Of a stretch of DNA of 64,000 nt, positions 36,641-47,912 are shown piece by piece (within the stretch, counting starts at the first letter, position 1; the number at the start of each line of letters is the position of its first letter). The notes below the pieces were generated by a model that was not told the DNA's origin, did no database searches, and saw nothing but the letters and a program-made list of their open reading frames with translations. The stretch comes from Protopterus annectens. Taxonomy: Eukaryota > Chordata > Ceratodontiformes > Protopteridae. A program made the position numbers and the translations under genes. The stretch covers positions 925,367,016 to 925,431,015 of the forward strand of contig NC_056743.1 of NCBI RefSeq assembly GCF_019279795.1, in the 5' to 3' direction.

Positions 36641-38280
36641 TATTCCCACCCTCCCTGTTTTTGTTTTGGTGTTAATCTTAGTGGCATTGAAACTGCCCGC
36701 CCCTCAGCCTGCCTCTGGGCCCATCTCATTTGCTCACTCAACTGAGTGCAGTGAGATCATATTCTGATTTCAGGCACTCCTACTGTGTACAAAGAGAGCA
36801 TCTGGGAAACAGAAAAAAAAAATTAAGCTTATTTCCTGCCTTTCTTGTTAAGTGGTATAGACTATTTGTAGGCTTCTGAGCCCCCAAGCCCTTCTGTGTT
36901 TGAGGAAAGCCTTCTAGCTTGTTTTTTTTTCTTATAACTAGCCAGTTTTCTAGTTTCAGCACTCAAATCTGTTTCTTTGATCTCAGCACTTGTTCAGATA
37001 AAAAAAAAAAAAATTTTCATCTGCTTTCACTGTACTTGTGTTTCTACCTACTTCATTTTACTTTTGCATCATCTTAAAAATACTCAGTTGTATTTATTAC
37101 TGCTTGGTGTAACTCATTCTAAGCCTTTTGGTTTAAACACTTGGGCTTCGGACCAGTTAGTTGTTTTGCACTGAGAGGGTTTGTGGTCTGCACTGTTGTG
37201 GCAGAACAGGTAGCTTACATCCCTCTAGGTTGAGAACTGCTGATTGAGGGCTCAGTGTCTGTTATTCTAAAAGTGTATTAATTCTGGTTTAAGCACTTGG
37301 GCTTTCAAGCCAGTTATTTTACATTAAGAGGGCTCGTGGTCTGCACTCTTGTGGGAGGAGAGGCTGGACTCTGCCCTTCTGAGCTGGGAATTTCTGGTTA
37401 AAGGCTTATAGTGCATGCATATCTGAACTGTTTCTTACTGAAGTTGGTGTGCCTTGTTTGCTGTGGCATAGACTGGATTCGGGCCTGCTGGATCTAGCTT
37501 TGTTTGTGTAACTTGAGCACTAATCCAGACATTGTCTAAAGTATTCAATGGTATTTATTACTGCTTGGTTGCAACTTGATTAAAGTGTAGCTCTCATTCT
37601 AAGTCTTTTGGATTAAGCACCTGGGCTTCAGACCAGTTGTTTTACATTAGGAAGGTTTGTGGCAAGCACTGTGGTGGCAGGACAGGTAGCTTTCATCCTT
37701 CTAAGTTGGGAACTGCTGATTGAGAGCCCAGTGTCCAAGTGTATTAGTTCTGGTTTAGGCACTTGGGCTTCAGGCCAGTTATTTTACATTAAGAAGGTTC
37801 GTGGTCTGCACTCTTTTGGGAGAAGAGGCTGGACTCTGCCCTTCTGAGCTGGGAATTTCTGGTTAGAGGTTTATGGTGCCTGAATATTTGAACTGTATCT
37901 TACTGAAATTGGTACACCTTGTTTGCTCTAGCATAGACTAGATCCAGGCCTGCTGAATCTAGCTTTGTTTATATGCTTGTTGTTTGTTTGCTTGTTATTT
38001 CCCTGGAAGCTAATTCCACCTAATACGCAACTTCTCAGCACTTCTGTGGATCACTAGTGATATCTGCATTGCTTACTGTACTTATTTCCTTGTTTCACTT
38101 GAAAGAAAGTTACTGTTTGTCGTTTTTGCATTTAGTTACTTGTAACACATTGCACTCAAGTTACCTGGCACTTGCTCACTAAAGCAATTATATACGTCAG
38201 CACTAAAAATTAAAAGCACTACACCCTCACTCCCCACTGGCCCTTGTTTTCAATTAAGGATTTCCCAATATTATTCTAGC
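36641..38280 (+). promoter_or_regulatory. CR1-p leader (5' untranslated region)
   Basis: This lies between the last satellite monomer and the ATG of CR1-p ORF1, with no protein-like frame of its own. It begins with a relatively GC-rich stretch including CCCGCCCC at about 36,697, an Sp1-like site, so an internal promoter is possible. It contains two ~463-bp tandem units (37,081-37,975). Reading it as the LINE 5' UTR is inference, from its position against ORF1 and because the minus-strand CR1 copy resumes only beyond the CR1-p tail. Confidence 0.5.
37081..37975 (+). repeat. Two ~463-bp tandem units in CR1-p leader
   Basis: TATTTATTACTGCTTGG at about 37,091 recurs at about 37,554. Each unit has two related half-units marked by CACTTGGGCTTC..CCAGTT (about 37,138, 37,296, 37,619 and 37,757) followed by GTGGTCTGCACT-like text. 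Later shared blocks include GGACTCTGCCCTTCTGAGCT and CTGGTTAGAGG/CTGGTTAAAGG. The copies differ at many positions, so they are older than the satellite monomers' homogenisation. Confidence 0.85.
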
Positions 38281-39249
38281 ATGTCCAAAGGTCAGTTGTC
38301 AATCTCCTCTCCGGTCCAGCTGGTGAATCTGGGAATCTTGAGGCAATGTTATAACTGCCTCATGTACACAGACAACCCTCTCCTCCTCCCACATAACACA
38401 AATACTTGAGAGATGCAGCTATTTAGCCAAACTGGAGGCTGAGCTCTCTCAACTCAGGACTGGCAAGACCAGACAGGAGGAGAAGGCAACTACACACACC
38501 ACAAAACCAGCCTCACATAATGCTACCACTCCACTGAATCAAACACATAAACACACAAAGACATACTCAAGGCTCTGAGTAAAAATTTACCTAAACAGCA
38601 GAGGCCTCCAAAGCAGACACCCAAACAACTGCTACCTCAAGACACCCCACAAGCAACACATAAACCACAAAAGCAGTGTGCAAAGCAGTCACAGCCCTTA
38701 AGGCCAAATACAACACCAAACATACTTGTCATAGGTGACTCCATAGTCAGACACACTGACGTCCCACTCACCAGGCTGAACAAGGAGAGGGTCACAGTAA
38801 GCTGCCTATCGGGCGCTAGAATCCGCCACATAACACAAGCACTCGGGTCACTCCACGGCAAGTACAAATATGACACAGTCATTGTCCATGCTGGTGTGAA
38901 CGACCTGAGACGCACCTCCCTGGACTACATGAAAAGAGACATAGAGGAGCTCTCTGATTATGTAGCCCAGGCAGGTATGACCCTAACCCTGAGCAGTATC
39001 CTTCCTTCACCAAGAATGATGCCACAATATAGAGACAAGATGATCAGCTTTAACAATTGGCTTAATGTCTGGTGTCATTCAAAGGGGATCCAGTGTCTGT
39101 CTGCCTGGGATGACATGCTTGACAAGCCACGCTGCTTCAAGGGACGGCTTGCACCTGTCACCCTGGGATTCCGGATATTGGCTAAGGCTCTTGCCACCCC
39201 CATAGTGCCTTTTTTAGGCAAGGCTCAAATTCTAAACCTACCACCCTAG
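38281..39249 (+). pseudogene. CR1-p ORF1: esterase (SGNH hydrolase-like) protein
   Basis: CR1-like LINEs encode an ORF1 protein with an esterase domain whose exact role is unsettled. The likely start is the ATG at 38,281 (MSKGQLSISS), followed by a CYNC pair (about 38,350). After stops near 38,409 and 38,459, the esterase domain gives NILVIGDSIVRHTDVPL (about 38,722), with the catalytic Ser block GDS, and VIVHAGVNDLRR (about 38,879), with the GxND block. The region where the catalytic Asp/His would be expected (about 39,140-39,180) reads GRLAPVTLGFRILAKAL, with no His visible. The frame ends at 39,247-39,249, just before ORF2. Confidence 0.85.
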
Positions 39250-42032
39250 AAAACAAAAATGGGAAGAAACTGAGGGTAATGCTGCTCAATGCCAGAAGTC
39301 TAAATCTCAAAATGCATGCACTCGAGGCCCTTCTCAGTATGGAGAACATCGATGTCTGTGCTGTAACTGAAACCTGGTTCAAGGCTCCTGAGAGCACCCC
39401 GGCACTATTAGGTTTTACCTCATATCATGCCCGCCCCAAAACCCGGACCACACCACAAAAGGAGGGGGTGTATCCATATTCATAAAGGATACCCACACCT
39501 CCAGGTTGGTGGCAACGCACGAAGCTTCGGAAACCATCCAGGTACAACTAATCATAGGCAAAACTGCTCTACAAATTGTAGCATGCTACAGGCCACCCTC
39601 TCAAACTCAGGAACCCCACACAGCGGTATAAATGTATCTCCAAACACCATCATATTGGGTGACTTCAACTACCCGAATATAGACTGGGAACATTACTCAA
39701 GCCCTAACTTTCTAGCCCAACGGTTCCTGGAGTTCATAAATTCAAATGCCATGGAACAGCTAGTCACTGTTCCCACGAGAGGAGAAAATATACTAGATCT
39801 CATTGTCACAAACATGGGGACAAAATGCTCCACACCGGAAGTATATCTCTCATTGGTGAGATCTGATCATAAACTAATCTCACTGGAAATCCACATCCCA
39901 CCCCCACCCCAAACAAAAAGACCATAGTGAAGAACTTCTCTAAAGCAAACTTCACACTACTCAAGACTGGTGTGGTACCCTTCAAGGCCCCTGAGCCAGT
40001 GGAAACCACAACCCAAGCTGCGGAAGCCCTTACAAATGCCTTCTATGAACACCTCCAGGACTGCATGGATCAGGCAATCCCAAATAAAACCAAGACTCTT
40101 TCCACAAAGGGCAAACGTCCAGTCTGGTGGACCCCAGCCATTAACAAACTTTACAATAAGAGGAGAAAGCTATTACATGATAGAACAAAATCCATAAAAG
40201 GGAAGTCACCCCTGATCATTATTCGAGCACTCATAAAATCAACTAAGGCCAATTTTGAGAGAAAAATTGCCATGGATTCAAAGGACAATCATAAGGCCTT
40301 TTTCAGCTATGTTAGGGACCTGGGTGGAAACTCCCAGATATGCTCAGAATTAGTCCAAAATGATACAAAAATCACTGAACCCACAGACATTGCCAACATA
40401 CTGGCAGACAGGTTCAGTGCAAACTTCACCCCCCTCTCCCCCCCTAAAGGAGAGATAACTATCCCAGCCGAGTGTAGCCTCCCGAACATCTCAAATGTGC
40501 AGGTGAAAGCTGCTCTCTAAAGCTAAAAACACAGCATCAATGGGACCGGATGGTGTCCCCGGCTGTGTGCTACACGAGCTAAATGAGGAATTAAACCCGC
40601 ACATAAGGCAGCTGTTTAATCTCAGCCTTACCACAGGATACGTGCCCAAGGAGTGGCGTACGGCAACTGTGGTCCCACTCCACAAAGGCGGCGCCTCTAC
40701 AGACCCTGGTAATTACCGCCCCATAAGCTTAACAAGTCTAGTCTGCAAAGCTATGGAGAGGATCATAATGGAGCTCATAAACAAAGATATAGGGACTTGC
40801 AGACATTGGACCCGACCCAGTTTGGCTTTGTCAAGGGAAGATCATGCCTTTTGAACTTGGTCGACTTCTTCAAACAGTCACCAAGGCCATTGATGAGGGA
40901 AAGGCAGTCCATACAGCCTACCTTGACCTTGCAAAGGCTTCGACACAATACCCCACTCGGGTATTGTAGAAAACTTACCAGCTTAAATGTAAACCCATAT
41001 GTCACAAGATGGGTTGCAAACTGGCTTAAGGACAGAACCCACAGGGTTAGAGTTGCTGGAGCTATGTCAGACTCCAAGCCGGTCACAAGTGGTGTCCCAC
41101 AGGGCTCGGTCCTTGGCCCCTATTGTTTGGCATCTACTTCTCAGAAGTACAGGCCAACATGGGAGGACTTTGGCTGACAAAGTTTGCAGACGACTGCAAA
41201 CTGGGCGCCATAGTAGAAAGTGCATCGGACACGGATATCCTTCAGAAGGGACTCACGGAAACAGATAGCTGGTGCCAGAGCCATGGCCTGAAGTTAAACG
41301 CCAAAAATGTATAGTCATACCCTTCAGGAAAAACAAGGTAACCCCAAGCTACCATATAGGTGGCAATCCACTAAGCACAGAAGAGGTTATCAGGGACCTG
41401 GGGACCCAGGTTGACAGTGGCCTTTCTTTTGACACTCACGTTGCTAAAGTGGTTAGAAAGGCCTTCTACATTGCCCACCTGATCATGAAGGGATTCACAT
41501 CCAGATCTAGTGAGGTCATTGTTCCCTGTACTCTTCACTTATCAGACCAATGATAGAGTACAATGCCCCATTCGGGATGTATCTCACCCGACATCTGCAG
41601 CAATTGGAGAGACCCCAAAAGTTCCTCACCAAAAGGATAAAGGGACTCCAAAATCTGTCATATGCTGCCAGATTGAAGAAACTCCAGCTCTATTCAGTCG
41701 CATACCGTCTGCTCAGAGGTGACATGTGCCTGACATACAAGGCCATGTCCAACCCGGAATTAATGGACATGCTCCACCTCAAAAAATCCAAATCCACCAA
41801 AACCACTAGAGCAAGCGACTTAAACCTTAGCACGAATATAATTAGGACGTGCTGGAGGGATAGATTTATCACTCAGAGACTCCCTATGCTGTGGAATAGA
41901 ATCCCGGTCCATGTGAGGCAGAGCACCTCGCTGACTCTGTTCAAGAGAAATCTAGACCTGTGGATGGGAGATCGTAGGTTTACCCCGGGAATCATCTCTG
42001 TGTCACTGCTGGACAGAGGCACAACAAACTAA
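39250..42032 (+). pseudogene. CR1-p ORF2: AP endonuclease - reverse transcriptase
   Basis: This would nick target DNA and prime reverse transcription. Endonuclease: LNARSLNL (about 39,282), AVTETWFK (39,361), then after frameshifts ILGDFNYPNIDW (about 39,650) and RSDHKLISLE (about 39,862). RT: MGPDGVPGCVL (40,540), NYRPISLTSLVCKAMERI (about 40,712), TQFGFVKGRSCLLNL (40,815), a disrupted YLDLAKAFD box (about 40,917), SGVPQGSVLGP (41,090) and an intact KFADDCKLGAI active site (about 41,178). The C-terminus runs to 42,032 (DRFITQRLPMLWNRIPVH). About eight frameshifts break it, but little sequence is missing. It is the best-preserved CR1 here. Confidence 0.92.
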
Positions 42033-42147
42033 TGGGCACAGTATTTTTTCATATAAGGGGTGGCGTAAGCCACAAAAATTTGGGCTAGGCTTATAAATGC
42101 CTTAGGGCAGATAGCCTAGTATAAACCTATGAACCTATGAACCTATG
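42033..42147 (+). terminator. CR1-p 3' UTR and octamer tail
   Basis: A short 3' UTR with GGGCTAGGCTTATAAATGCC and GGCAGATAGCCTAGTA ends in three copies of AACCTATG (42,124-42,147). CR1 LINEs end in a short octamer repeat instead of poly-A. CR1-m has the same UTR and tail at 16,515-16,600. Confidence 0.88.
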
Positions 42148-42785
42148 GAGGTGGGTTTGACTTTTGAGCCTTGCTTAAAAAAGGCACTAAGGGGGCAGCA
42201 AGAGCCTTGGCCAGTATTTGAAAGCCTAGGGGTGATGGGTGCGAAGCAACACGGCTTGTTGAGCATGTCATCCCAGGCTGACAGACACTGGATCCACTTT
42301 GAATGACATCAGAAGCTTAGCCAATTGTTGAAATTGATATTTTTTTCTTTATACTGAGGTATCATTCTTGGTGAGGGCAGGATGCTACTCAGGGTCAGGG
42401 TCATACCCGCCTGGGCTACATGATCAGAGAGCTCTTCCATGTCTCTTTTCATGTAGTCCAGGAGGTATCTCAGGTCATTCACACCAACATGAACAATGAC
42501 AGAGTCATATTTGTACTTGTTCCGGAGTGACCTGAGTGCTTGTGTTATGTGGCAGATTCTGGCTCCCGACAGGCAGCTAACAGTAACCTTCTCCTTGTCC
42601 AGCCTAGTGAGTGGGACGTCAGTGTGCATGACTATAGAGTCACCTATTACTAGTATGTTAGGTATGTTATTGCGCAGCACATTGATTTTGTGTTTTATAT
42701 GTTGTCTGGCTTATGACGGGAGGTGCAGGTTTTTTGGGTGTCTGCTTTGGAGCTCTCAGATGCTTTTGCCGATTTTTATTTAGAG
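42148..42785 (-). pseudogene. CR1-m, 5' part: ORF1 esterase region
   Basis: On the minus strand the frame 42,680-42,309 encodes PNILVIGDSIVMHTDVPL, an SGARICHITQALRSL stretch and VIVHVGVNDLRYL. These are the GDS and GxND blocks of the esterase, about the same as CR1-p 38,720-39,060. The sequence starts inside ORF1 (equivalent to about 38,565 in CR1-p) and ends at the equivalent of about 39,240, where CR1-m ORF2 picks up again at 19,700. It is therefore the missing 5' end of the 16.5-19.7 kb copy. Confidence 0.85.
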
Positions 42786-44335
42786 CTTCCAAGTATGATT
42801 ATGAAATAAGCTTTCCCTTTCTTTACAGTTAGTATAAGCATGCAATGTCATAATTCTATAGACTTTCTCTTTCCATTTTAAATCTACAATGGTTAATCTT
42901 CCCTTTTTCCCAAAGTTATATCTAATATCTTATATTATACCAAGCCCCAATTTTAACTTATATATTCTTTTTCATCCATTTCCTTTTATCTTGTACTAAT
43001 CCTTTAAATTTTATTTTTCCTTATTTTACCCTTTTGCCAGTAGAATTATTTTCCCTTTTACTACCTCCCATTTTATGTCTTCTTCACTTATTTCAAAACC
43101 TTCTTCTGTGTCCTTTTTATTATTTTTTCTCATCCAATTTTCTTCTATTTCTACTACTTCTGAAAATTGTCCTCTTTGTTTATTTCTTTCTCTTTCTTTT
43201 CTTTTTCCTTACTGCCATTTGCATTTTTGCAATCTACCCATAAATGTCCAATTTTGTTACATTTCAATTCACATTTTTGCATCATGTCCCATTTCCCTAC
43301 ACATATAACATTTTCTTTTGTCACGGTTTCTTATCAAATGTACTTCTTTTCCACAAAAAAATCATGTTTTGTGTTGTCCACAGTATTTTACAACACCCCT
43401 GTTCCCTCCACAGTTATCATGCTTGGTATATGCATATTTTTAATTTTTCTATTTTTAACACAATATTACAATCCCAGCAACCATCCATAAGCCCATTTTG
43501 TCATAAACGTGTGCAGTGTCCAGTGCTTCTTTATATAAAGCTTTAAAATGTCCTTTCAAAATCCCTCTTTCTACTTGTGTTTGAAATTGTACATGAATCT
43601 TCTTTATTATTTCCCTGTTAAATGCTTTTATCACATAAAGATTCCATGAGTAACAGCCTTTCTTTTTTCTAATTCTCCAGGAAAAGTTTCCATTGAAAAA
43701 ACAGTCTCAAATGTAATATCACAAAATGTCTATTTGTTAATAAGAATAAATGCTCTTACCTCTTGCCTTTACGCTCAAAGGATCTGTTAAATAGTCCCAC
43801 ACTTCATACCTGTCCATTTCTTTGTCTTCTTTACTTTGAAACCTTACCATGTATGTTCTTTTTTCATTTTCTTCTGTCTTCTTTTCTGCTACTGCACTTT
43901 AGCCTTCTTTTACTTTCTCTGCACATTTTTTTCCTCTTACCACTATTCTTCAGGATTGTCTTTGCATCCTCCTTTTGTATTTTCTCCATAATGTGTCCCC
44001 AGGAAACATCTCCTTCATTTTCTGGCTCAAGCTGTGCCACCAGTTCTTTAAGTAAATCATCTCACAACCCTCCCGACTGGAGGTTTGTAATCACACAGCA
44101 ATCATTTGCTGAGTCATCTTCAGACAGGTTTCTTTGAAACAGTTCCTCAGAATCCTGCACACATTCTCCAGTCTCAGTATTTGATTTTTCCTTCATTTCT
44201 TTCACTACTCCTTCATCTTTCTCTCTCTCTATGTGCCTCCCTTTTCTCCAGGTCACCTCTGCACCTGGAATGGAAATAGGAAGTGCTCCTCCAAAATTGT
44301 TCCCTCTCACAAGAATGACGAGTAGGGGGTTTTAT
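42786..44335 (-). pseudogene. LINE unit C, ORF1 (zinc-knuckle protein)
   Basis: This is the RNA-binding ORF1 of the L1/Tx1-type LINE. On the minus strand it starts at 44,310 (MRGNNFGGALPISIPGAEVT), then a charged segment and a CVITNLQSGGL stretch ending at a stop near 44,062. It continues in broken frames (MEKIQKEDAKTILK; YMVRFQSKEDKEMDRYEV). Near 43,290 there is a first CCHC-like knuckle, CYMCREMGHDAK, where a 1-base deletion removes the final Cys from frame. The second knuckle at about 43,240 lacks one Cys. The unit is cut at about 42,785 by CR1-m and resumes at 16,510. Confidence 0.75.
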
Positions 44336-44895
44336 TGTAAAACATAATTTGTATGTACAAGTCTTATTGTTTATCTATTTACAGTATTTGCAATATTTAT
44401 AACTGTTAGCACATTTATACTAATGTCCTGCTATAGATTACTTTCTGTCCTCCCACCTTTTCTTCCACAACCAAAAGTGTATTTTTCCAATATTCTTGCC
44501 AGTACCCATTTGCCATTAAACTTAATTTCATTCAGTATTTCATTTCAAATTCTCCATTAACATAAAATACTATGCTGTCCATTCTTTTAACATCTTCTTG
44601 CTTGTTCATACCATAATAACCAAATTATATCATGTCCATAGTTATTTGTTCTGCTTTTATAACATTCCCCAATATATTATTTTTGCATAATTAATTCCAC
44701 AACATATTTTCTCTTAAACATTTCAAAAACACATGTTCTGTGGTTTCATATTCACCACAGTTATTACATATCCTATTTTCCTGGCTTTTATAGGGCATAT
44801 TTGCCTTAACCAGCAATTTGCCTATCGATAATCTCCACAGAAAGTCCTTACAATCATATATCCTTTTAGTCTATTCATACATCATTAATATGACT
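44336..44895 (-). pseudogene. LINE unit B, 3' end (ORF2 C-terminus and 3' UTR)
   Basis: On the minus strand this includes a zinc-finger-like region (about 44,700-44,830), with TTTTGAAATGTTT and CAGGAAAATAGGATATG sequence equivalent to 61,560-61,700 of unit A. It ends at ACAATAAAACCCCCTACT near 44,325-44,339, where unit C ORF1 begins. The right edge is the PLE1 target duplication. Confidence 0.7.
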
Positions 44896-44899
44896 CCCC

Positions 44900-47381
44900 C
44901 CCCCATTCTCAGAGTGTTGGCGACAGTCTAGGTGCTCCTGTTAACCTGACTTATGGGGTTATGAGGCAGACAGCTAGACCTAGTAGGCCGGCCACTGGAG
45001 AGGATGTGGAGGATGTTGTTCCTACAGAAAATTTTGTGACTGATGGTGGCAGGGATGAGGAGGTTTCTCGTTCTACACCGTCTTTTTCCTCGAACCGGGG
45101 ACAGAACCATCAGAGGTTTTACAAAACGAGGAGCTATCACAGGAACAGCAGCAAGAAGCCTTTTCAGAAGTAATGAGAAGGACAAAACCTGACATTATTA
45201 GTAACAGTTTTGGAGATTTTTTTGTTTACAACTATTCGAGTTTTACAATCACTGTGGAGATGTCTGATTTATTTTCAAAAGGTCTCACTTTTGTTCCATG
45301 GAGACATTTTAATCTAGCACACACATTGCTTGATTTAAAGTTGTTTATAAGTAAGTTGAATTTATTGTTAATTTTTGGTAATACTGTTTCAGACAAAAAA
45401 ACTTTGAGAGTTCCAAGCACATTTAACCCCCCTATCCACCCTTTACTTTTTTTATTTGAACATTTGTGTGAAACCAAAATTAGAAACTTAGTCAACTGTT
45501 GTAGGACACTTCCGAACAAAAACTTGACTGATGACGAAGTTGACTTGTCGGACACTTTAAAAAGTTTACCTGTCAGGATTCTTAAACCTGACAAGGGGGG
45601 GGGGTTAGTACTAATGGGCACTTGTCATTATGAAAACTGTCTTACCCACATGTTATTGCAGGATGCTTATACACTGTCTAGCATTAACTAATTGAATGCA
45701 GCGTATAGGTGCATTCATGTTTTCTTGAATGATTTGTTTTTAGAAAATGTTATAGAACAAGATGTGTTGAAATATTTGACTGTTTCATTTCCCAAGATTC
45801 CGACAGTTTTCGGATTACCCAAGATCAATAAAGATGTGCACAACCCTCCCATGAGGCTATTGGTTAATGCTAGGGGTTCAATCACTTACCCGATAGCCAA
45901 ATACGTGTATAATATACTGAAAAAATATGTTGAAAAGGAAACACACATCTGTAAAGACTCTTGGGCTTTTTTAAAAGCCATGGGTGCTTTAGAATTCAAG
46001 AGAGGTCATAGATTTGTGACAATAGACATAAAAGACCTTTATACGTCTATCCCTCATGCTACAGGGATTGACTGGGTCACTGACTGTTTATTGCATCATA
46101 ACGCAAGCAGTGTAGAAATCAGATTGGTGCAGGAATTGTTAGATGTCATCTTGAAGTTCAACTTTGTAACATTTGGGGGAGAGATATATTTACAGAAGAC
46201 TGGTGTAGCCATGGGCTCACCAGTAGGGGCCAGTTTTGCCAACATCGTAATGGCTGAATGGGAACACAGATATGTCTTTGGTAATCGTAACGGTCAGTTC
46301 AAAATCGATTTTTATACCAGATTTTTGGACAACATCTTTATATTGACAGAAGGTTCAACTAATGATGTGGGGACTTTCATGGACCATCTCAATTCCAGCA
46401 TGTCTTTTTTGAATTTTACATTTGTAGAGTCTGATTCTACAATTTCTTATCTGGATGTAGACTTATACAAAGACATTTCTGCTGGTAGCTTTAAGGCCAA
46501 AATATTTCGTAAGAGTTCCTATTCTAACACCATGTTACACTTTACTAGTGCCCACCCTGGGTACCAAAAAAGAGGGGTAGTCAAGGGGCAACTTGTGCAC
46601 GCTGCTCGAATGGTAACAGACGATGAACCCTTGTTAGAAGAATGTGAGTTTATTAAGGGATTGTTTCTACACAGAGGTTACCCAGACAAGTTTATTCACG
46701 ACCTGGTTACTGAGGTCCAGACTAAAAGATATGGGGGTGTTTATAAACCTATTTTACAAAGCAGTTTGTTTACAAGTTGTCCACTAGAACATTCACCTCC
46801 AGTTATGCCTGAAGTCTTTGTAGACAACAAGAAAGTAGACACTTCTATTTCTTTCATCACTAATTATAGTGCTGAGATTCACTTAATTAAGGAGGTGTTT
46901 GTCAAGAACTGGAGTATTTTCTGTTGTGACGATGCCTTACAAGCCAGGTTTGGTACTTTGCCTAGTTTTATATACAGGAGGGGTGACAACCTCAAACGGA
47001 TATTAGAAACAAAAAAGGACACTCGTGTCAGAGTAGAGGGCACTTTCAAATGTGAGAGTTGCAACATGTGCAGGCACATTGCCACTGGTTCGAGATTTAA
47101 AATTGCTGGGTCTTCTTTTTCCACTGTTGGTAGATTCAACTGCAAATCTCGATCGGTGGTTTTTTTAGCTTGCTGGCCAGTCTTGCCCAGCATTTTATGT
47201 GGGCAAGACTGACAGAGGTTTTAATGAAAGAACCTATGAGCATTTATATTGTATCAGGAAAAATAAGTGTGAAAACGCTTTGGTAAAACATGTTAATGAC
47301 CACCCTCAGCACAGTTTTACCTTTAGGGTGTTAGGACAGGTTCCCTTTGACATCAGGGGGGTCCTTTTCAGCTATTATTAG
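44900..47381 (+). pseudogene. PLE1 polyprotein: RT + GIY-YIG endonuclease
   Basis: An N-terminal piece (44,961-45,173) is followed by a long frame from 45,173. A single in-frame TAA at 45,689-45,691 separates it from 45,692-47,212. RT motifs: FGLPKINKDVHNPPMRLLV (about 45,810), FVTIDIKDLYTSIPH with the first Asp (about 46,014), GVAMGSPVGASFANIV (about 46,204) and the active-site box RFLDNIFIL (about 46,320), in which the second Asp is Asn. A Cys-rich CESCNMCRHIATGS stretch precedes the endonuclease. An extra T near 47,174 shifts the frame into QSCPAFYVGKTDRGFNERTY (about 47,185), the GIY-YIG-type motif, ending at 47,381. It is otherwise nearly complete. Confidence 0.9.
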
Positions 47382-47857
47382 AGCACCTAGAAGTGATTTG
47401 GCAGCTGAAACTCTGTTCATACAGACCTCCAGGTCTTAATGACAGAGTAAGTTTAGCTTGCATTTTGAAACTCAGAAGTATGCAGAGGTCATTTTATTAT
47501 TTTTTATATTTATTTTCCATTCATGACTTACTATTTTTATGTTTTACTTCTTATTTTAAGTTATTAAATTGGTTCCATTTATTATGTTTCGTTTTTCTTG
47601 GTTTTAAACATTTTATGTTTAGACACATTTTCATTGATAATTTATTTCATTTTGGTTAGTTGTTTGATTTCAAAACACAATCTGTAAAGATCTGACTTTT
47701 GTATGCAGTAGCTCTTTAAGAAGCTTTGAGATCAGCTTTTTCCCACATATTGATGTCAGCGAGTTTTAACCAGTTGGTTGGTCCATTCAAATGTACCATG
47801 TGTTGTTAATTGTGTATTTAAGGAGTTTTTTTACATTTGTTACCTTTTGATGTTTGT

Positions 47858-47912
47858 CTGAAGAAGTTCAGTTTTTTTGAACGAAAAGTGGATGTTAATA
47901 AAACACTTAATA
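47858..47912 (+). ncRNA. Hammerhead-ribozyme-like core in PLE1 3' region
   Basis: CTGAAGA (47,858-47,864; consensus CUGANGA) is followed by a stem GTTC/GAAC (47,866-47,869 and 47,879-47,882), then GAAA (47,883-47,886). Next is a possible stem III AGTG/CACT (47,887-47,890 and 47,904-47,907) and then TA. Penelope-like elements are known to carry minimal type I hammerheads in their terminal regions. There is an extra A before stem II and stem I is weak, so activity is doubtful. Confidence 0.4.

Noticed and set aside
38637-38915. Possible host SGNH esterase gene
   Set aside because: GDS/GxND motifs are real, but they lie in ORF1 of a CR1-like LINE immediately before its endonuclease, and a second copy occurs at 42,309-42,680.
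42490-44140. Plus-strand frames rich in Phe, Ser and Leu
   Set aside because: They are antisense shadows of A-rich LINE and CR1 coding sequence on the minus strand; they look like membrane proteins only because of composition.
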